The notes under the pieces: model-generated
What the model was told of the DNA's origin: nothing
Databases searched by the model: none
The model's input: only the letters and a program-made list of their open reading frames with translations
Program-made: the position numbers and the translations under genes
Origin: Lutacidiplasma sp049802875
Lineage (GTDB): Archaea; Thermoplasmatota; Thermoplasmata; Lutacidiplasmatales; UBA184
Direction of reading: 5' to 3'
Length of the DNA stretch: 64,000 nt
Assembly (NCBI GenBank): GCA_049802875.1
Contig: JBARNH010000030.1
Coordinates: 25,548-89,547 of the forward strand
Shown: in pieces, positions 60,538-64,000 of the stretch
Numbering within the stretch: the first letter of the stretch is position 1
Layout of the letters: each line of letters opens with the position of its first letter

Positions 60538-61320
60538 CTACCCAGAGGGTCCCGGAGAGGACCGCCGCCTCGGAGGAGGCCCCGGGCCGCGGGCGCGACC
60601 CGGAGGGCGTGCGAATCCCTGCGCCGCGAACAGCGCGGCCGGTACCGCGGCGTCGATGTTCACGACGGCAATCGGTGCGCACGATTGGAGCATCGCATTG
60701 AGGGCGGCTTCGCCACGACCGCCCCTTCCGTAGCCCACCGAGGTCGGAACTCCGACCACGGGCGCTCGGACGAGGCCAGCGAGCACCGTCGGGAGCGCGC
60801 CCTCTCGTCCGGCGAACGCAAGATAGATCGCCGGCCGCGCGCGCTCGAGCCGGGCGATTGCCCCGAGGAGCCGGTGAAGACCGGCGACCCCGACGTCGTA
60901 AGCCGTGATCGTCTCGATCCTGAGCTCGTGAAGGACCGCGCGCGCTTCCTCCGCGACCGGAACGTCACTCGTGCCCGCCGCGACGAGCGCCACGGTCCCG
61001 CGGCGAAAGCTCGTTCCTAACGGTCCCGAGAGCCGGGCCAGTCGTCCGCGCGCGAGGAATCGAATCGGCATCCCTTCCCTTCGGACGTGTTCGAGCGCGC
61101 GGCGTTGTGCCTTCGTCGGCCGCGACACCAAGGCCCCCTCCCCTCGGCTCGCGAACGTCCGAAGGATGCCGAGAAGATGCTCCACGGTCTTCCCCTCGCC
61201 GAGGATCACCTCGGGAACCCCGACTCGTCGGACCCGACCTCGATCGATCCGTGCGTAGCGGCCGACCGCAAGGTCCCGGGCGCGCCGACCCGGATCCGCC
61301 CGGCGGGTGGCGCGCGCCAT
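60538..61320 (-). CDS. larB: Nickel-pincer cofactor biosynthesis carboxylase LarB
   Basis: A 260-residue protein of the PurE-like LarB family, which carboxylates and hydrolyses nicotinic acid adenine dinucleotide in making the nickel pincer nucleotide of lactate racemase. VILGEGKTVEHLLGILRTFA, VALVAAGTSDVPVAEEARAV, AYDVGVAGLHRLL and VVGVPTSVGYGRGGRGEAAL are diagnostic. A Pro/Arg-rich tail of 25 residues follows. LarC, LarE and LarA are absent from the window. Confidence 0.92.
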   Translation of the reverse strand: MARATRRADPGRRARDLAVGRYARIDRGRVRRVGVPEVILGEGKTVEHLLGILRTFASRGEGALVSRPTKAQRRALEHVRREGMPIRFLARGRLARLSGPLGTSFRRGTVALVAAGTSDVPVAEEARAVLHELRIETITAYDVGVAGLHRLLGAIARLERARPAIYLAFAGREGALPTVLAGLVRAPVVGVPTSVGYGRGGRGEAALNAMLQSCAPIAVVNIDAAVPAALFAAQGFARPPGRARGPGPPPRRRSSPGPSG

Positions 61321-61462
61321 GGGTGCTCCGACCGGCTCCGAAATTTAACTTGGGGGGACGCGGGTTACTTCGGGAATCCTCCGAACGGTTCACCCGCTTC
61401 CGTCGTACATCGACGCCGCCCAAGGGCGGTGATCCGGGGTCGTGGTACCGCCGACCCTAGTC

Positions 61463-61472
61463 GTGATATAGC
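61463..61472 (+). promoter_or_regulatory. TATA box upstream of the acyl-CoA dehydrogenase-etf operon
   Basis: The sequence gtgatatagc is about 34 nt before the ATG at 61502, consistent with a very short leader. It probably drives acyl-CoA dehydrogenase, etfB and etfA together, since the following intervals are 12 nt and an overlap. Confidence 0.55.
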
Positions 61473-61501
61473 GGGCGCTCGTGCTCGCGCGCGGCGCGTC
61501 G

Positions 61502-62650
61502 ATGCCCGATTTCTCTCTGACCGCAGAGCAGGAAAGCCTGCGGGACCTCGCTCGAAAATTTGCCAAAACGGAGATGGCCCCTCACGCTGCTGAGTGCGAC
61601 CGAACCGGGCGGTTCCCCGAGGAGATCTATCGCAAGGCGTTCGAGCTGGGGCTCATGAACCTGAACGTGCCGACCGAGTACGGGGGCAGCGGTCTCGGAG
61701 TGACCGACCAGTGCCTGATCGTCGAGGAGCTCGCCCACGCTTGCGGGGGGATGACGACGTCGGTGATCGCCAACTGCCTGGCCCTCGAGCCGATTCTCCT
61801 GGCAGGGACCCCGGAACAGAAGGACCGCATCTTGAAACCGTTCTGTGCGGAGTACCATCTCGCTTCGTTCTGTCTGACCGAACCCTCCGGTGGCAGCGAC
61901 GCGGGAGGGCTCAAGACGCGCGCACGTCGGGAGGGAGATCACTATGTCCTCGACGGGGAAAAGTGCTTCATCACGAACGCCCCGCACGCCTCCCTGTACA
62001 CGGTATTCGCCACCGTGGACCCGGCGCTGCAGCACAAGGGGATCACTGCGTTCGTGGTCCCGCGTTCGTCCCAGGGAGTCACTCCCGGAAAGGACGAGGA
62101 GAAGATGGGCCACCGCGCCTCCTCGACCAGCACGGTACACTTTGAGGGGGTCCGAGTCCCCGAGGCGGACCGGTTGGGCGCCGACGGCGAGGGATTCTCG
62201 ATCGCGATGCGCACCCTTGACCAGACCCGGACGCCGATCGGAGCCTTGGCCACGGGGATCGCCCAGGCGGCGCTCGACCACGCGGCGGCGTATTCTCTCA
62301 AACGACAAACGTTCGGAAAGGCGATCGCCGAGCACCAGGCGATCCAGATCAAGCTCGCGAACATGGCCCAGGCCGTGCACGCGGCCCGGCTCCTCACGTG
62401 GAACGCCGCGTGGACCATCGACCACGGCGCGAAGGGTACGCTCGAATCGTCGATCGCGAAGTGCTTTGCGTCCGATGCGGCGCTCCATGTCGCGGACGAA
62501 GCGATCCAGACTTTCGGCGGTTACGGCTACATGAAGGAGTACCCGGTCGAGAAGCTCCTTCGCGACGCCAAGCTGACCCAGATCTACGAGGGCGCGAACG
62601 AGATCCAGCGGACGGTCATCGCGCGCGAACTCCTGCGCAACTACGCTTGA
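61502..62650 (+). CDS. Acyl-CoA dehydrogenase
   Basis: A 382-residue FAD-dependent dehydrogenase. FCLTEPSGGSDAGGLKTRAR is the flavin/substrate loop, KMGHRASSTSTVHFEGVRVP the following strand, QTFGKAIAEHQAIQIKLANM the C-terminal helix signature, and TQIYEGANEIQRTVIAREL holds the catalytic Glu region. The immediate downstream etfBA genes give its electron acceptor, so this is probably a short/branched-chain or general beta-oxidation enzyme. The ATG at 61502 is chosen over a GTG at 61481. Confidence 0.94.
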   Translation: MPDFSLTAEQESLRDLARKFAKTEMAPHAAECDRTGRFPEEIYRKAFELGLMNLNVPTEYGGSGLGVTDQCLIVEELAHACGGMTTSVIANCLALEPILLAGTPEQKDRILKPFCAEYHLASFCLTEPSGGSDAGGLKTRARREGDHYVLDGEKCFITNAPHASLYTVFATVDPALQHKGITAFVVPRSSQGVTPGKDEEKMGHRASSTSTVHFEGVRVPEADRLGADGEGFSIAMRTLDQTRTPIGALATGIAQAALDHAAAYSLKRQTFGKAIAEHQAIQIKLANMAQAVHAARLLTWNAAWTIDHGAKGTLESSIAKCFASDAALHVADEAIQTFGGYGYMKEYPVEKLLRDAKLTQIYEGANEIQRTVIARELLRNYA

Positions 62651-62662
62651 GACGGGGGACCC

Positions 62663-63445
62663 TTGGAGATCGTCGTCTGCGTGAAGCCCGTCCCCGAAGC
62701 GGAGACGCGACTCCGACCGGCCCCCGACGGGACGACCTTCGACGCGGAGTCGGTGAAGTTCGTGCTCGCGGGGTACGACGAGTCGGCCGTGGAGCAGGCC
62801 CTTCTCCTCAAGGAGGCGGTCGCGGGGTCCAGGGTCCACGTCGTCTCATACGGTCCGGCGCCCCAGACCGAGGAGGTGCTCCGGTCCGCCATCGCGCTTG
62901 GGTGCGACGCGGCCACGTGGGTCGAGGCCCCCTCCGGGGCGGGGACGGACCCCCTCTCCACGGCTCGCGCCCTCACGGAGGCGATCTCCCCACTGCCGCA
63001 CGATCTCGTACTCTGCGGGAAACAAGCAGGGGACGACGAGAGCGGCCTCGTCGCGGGAGCGCTCGGCGAACTGCTGGGTATTCCCGATTTCAGTTGCGTG
63101 GTCGACCTTCGATGGGATGCCGCCACCTCCCAATTCCGATTTCAACGAACCACGGAGGGCGGACAGGAGACCTGGGCCTCTCCTCTCCCCTGCGTCGTCG
63201 CCCTCCAACAGGCGTGGAACGACCCCCGAACGGCCAAGCTGCCGGCGATACTGAAATCGCGGAAGGCGACGATCACGAAGCACCCGGCCGCCGCGCCCCC
63301 CAACGCGGGTCCCCGCAGCGTCCCCGAGAAGTTTGCGCTGCCGCCCGCCCGAACCGGGGCGAAAATGATCGAGTTCAAGACCCCCGAAGAGGCCGCCCAG
63401 AAATTGGTGAAGGTCCTTCGCGAGGACGCCAAGGTGTTCCCGTGA
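62663..63445 (+). CDS. etfB: Electron transfer flavoprotein beta subunit
   Basis: A 260-residue protein from a TTG at 62663. MEIVVCVKPVPEAETRLRPA and VKFVLAGYDESAVEQALLLK are the EtfB N-terminus; LVLCGKQAGDDESGLVAGAL binds the AMP/FAD nucleotide. EtfB pairs with EtfA to carry electrons from the acyl-CoA dehydrogenase to the quinone pool. Starts 12 nt after that gene and overlaps etfA by GTGA. Confidence 0.93.
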   Translation: MEIVVCVKPVPEAETRLRPAPDGTTFDAESVKFVLAGYDESAVEQALLLKEAVAGSRVHVVSYGPAPQTEEVLRSAIALGCDAATWVEAPSGAGTDPLSTARALTEAISPLPHDLVLCGKQAGDDESGLVAGALGELLGIPDFSCVVDLRWDAATSQFRFQRTTEGGQETWASPLPCVVALQQAWNDPRTAKLPAILKSRKATITKHPAAAPPNAGPRSVPEKFALPPARTGAKMIEFKTPEEAAQKLVKVLREDAKVFP

Positions 63446-64000
63446 CCCCGACAGTGCTCGTGGTCGGGGAAGCCGCGGGGGGCCACCTCAATGGGGCGAC
63501 GATCGAGGCGATCGGTGTTGGCATCGCCTTGGGGGGATCGACCGTGGTGGGGTTCGTCGCGAGGTCGGGCGCGGCGAGCGCTGCGGCGGAGTTCGGTCGA
63601 TTCGGTATCCGCTCCGCGTACGCTGTGGACGATCCTCGACTGGACGCGGCTCCCGGGGCGGCCCGGGTCCCCGCGTTGCACAGGGTCGCCGAGAAGGCGG
63701 GCGCCTCCGTCCTGGTGGTCGGAGGTACCACGCTCGGTCGCGACCTCCTGAGCCGGATGGCGGTCGCTTGGGACGCCGCGGTGGCGACGGGCGTCACCGA
63801 GGTGACGGCCGTCGAGGGCGGTCTTCGGGTGCGGCGACCGATCTTTGGGGGTCGTGCCACGGAAACGCGCCGACTGGAGGGAGCCCACCTTGGCGTGGCC
63901 ATCCGTCCGCACGCGTTCGAGATCCCGGCAGAGAAGCCCGTCACCTGTGCCGTAACAACGCTCCCCCCCGCCGAGATCCCGGCGGCGCTCCTCGCGCCGC
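63442..64000 (+). CDS. etfA: Electron transfer flavoprotein alpha subunit, N-terminal part
   Basis: The gene starts at a GTG inside the etfB stop and runs off the right edge; 186 residues are visible. TPTVLVVGEAAGGHLNGATI begins EtfA, SVLVVGGTTLGRDLLSRMAV is the conserved nucleotide-loop strand and DAAVATGVTEVTAVEGGLRV follows; the FAD-binding C-terminal domain lies outside the window. Confidence 0.88.
   Translation, partial: MTPTVLVVGEAAGGHLNGATIEAIGVGIALGGSTVVGFVARSGAASAAAEFGRFGIRSAYAVDDPRLDAAPGAARVPALHRVAEKAGASVLVVGGTTLGRDLLSRMAVAWDAAVATGVTEVTAVEGGLRVRRPIFGGRATETRRLEGAHLGVAIRPHAFEIPAEKPVTCAVTTLPPAEIPAALLAP

Overview
The window is a GC-rich (roughly two-thirds G+C by eye), gene-dense stretch of an archaeal chromosome. 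Archaeal markers are sn-glycerol-1-phosphate dehydrogenase, the GatD/GatE tRNA-dependent amidotransferase, Orc1/Cdc6, a Hel308-type helicase, RPA plus its associated protein, UPF0179, MptE (archaeal pterin synthesis) and the order ftsZ-secE-spt5-rpl11. Many genes have TATA boxes about 25-40 nt before their start codons and short or no leaders. This set, with an archaeal TPP riboswitch, fits a high-GC member of the Thermoplasmatota (an inference from gene content, not a phylogeny). The acyl-CoA dehydrogenases, ETF and aconitase suggest a heterotroph that oxidises fatty or organic acids.

Layout. 1-2.9 kb: 5' end of a LeuRS-like gene, queE, egsA, a UPF0179 gene and tRNA-Pro. 2.9-12 kb: a membrane protein with a RING-like zinc module, then a surface-glycan block (TylF-type, FkbM-type and Methyltransf_24-type methyltransferases, two GT4 and one GT2 glycosyltransferases, a sugar epimerase and a truncated methyltransferase). 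12-25 kb: information-processing and core genes (zinc-finger protein, NFACT/RqcH, acyl-CoA dehydrogenase, Hel308-like helicase, Orc1/Cdc6, MscS, isocitrate dehydrogenase, a protein with a histone-H1-like tail, a GT-C-like membrane protein, mptE). 25-28 kb: ftsZ-secE-spt5-rpl11 and a small conserved-looking gene. 28-35 kb: serine hydrolase, small membrane and zinc proteins, phosphoglycolate phosphatase, gatE and gatD. 35-42.5 kb: a looser accessory region starting at tRNA-Arg, with a nucleotide cyclase/TPR protein, glycosyltransferase, two-to-three-TM effector-like protein, APS-kinase-like protein and about 2.5 kb with no convincing gene. 42.5-53 kb: polysaccharide flippase, methyltransferase, aconitase, a winged-helix/membrane pair and a thiamine-type ABC transporter under a TPP riboswitch. 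53-64 kb: pdxS, GT4, pyrF, RPA/Rpap, membrane-anchored FKBP, coiled-coil protein, larB, then acyl-CoA dehydrogenase-etfB-etfA running off the end.

Most notable observations. (1) Both tRNA genes (Pro-TGG and Arg-GCG) carry a roughly 30-nt hairpin insertion at the same place in the D-loop, best read as homologous non-canonical introns. (2) The 3' end of tRNA-Arg is repeated 2.6 kb downstream (about 37918-37937), bracketing the cyclase gene like att sites of an integrated element. (3) On the same strand nearby is a DUF5706/Pycsar-TM-like membrane protein, a candidate cyclic-nucleotide-responsive effector. (4) Spt5 carries an extra N-terminal beta-rich domain of about 180 residues. No CRISPR array, rRNA gene, integrase or transposase was seen.
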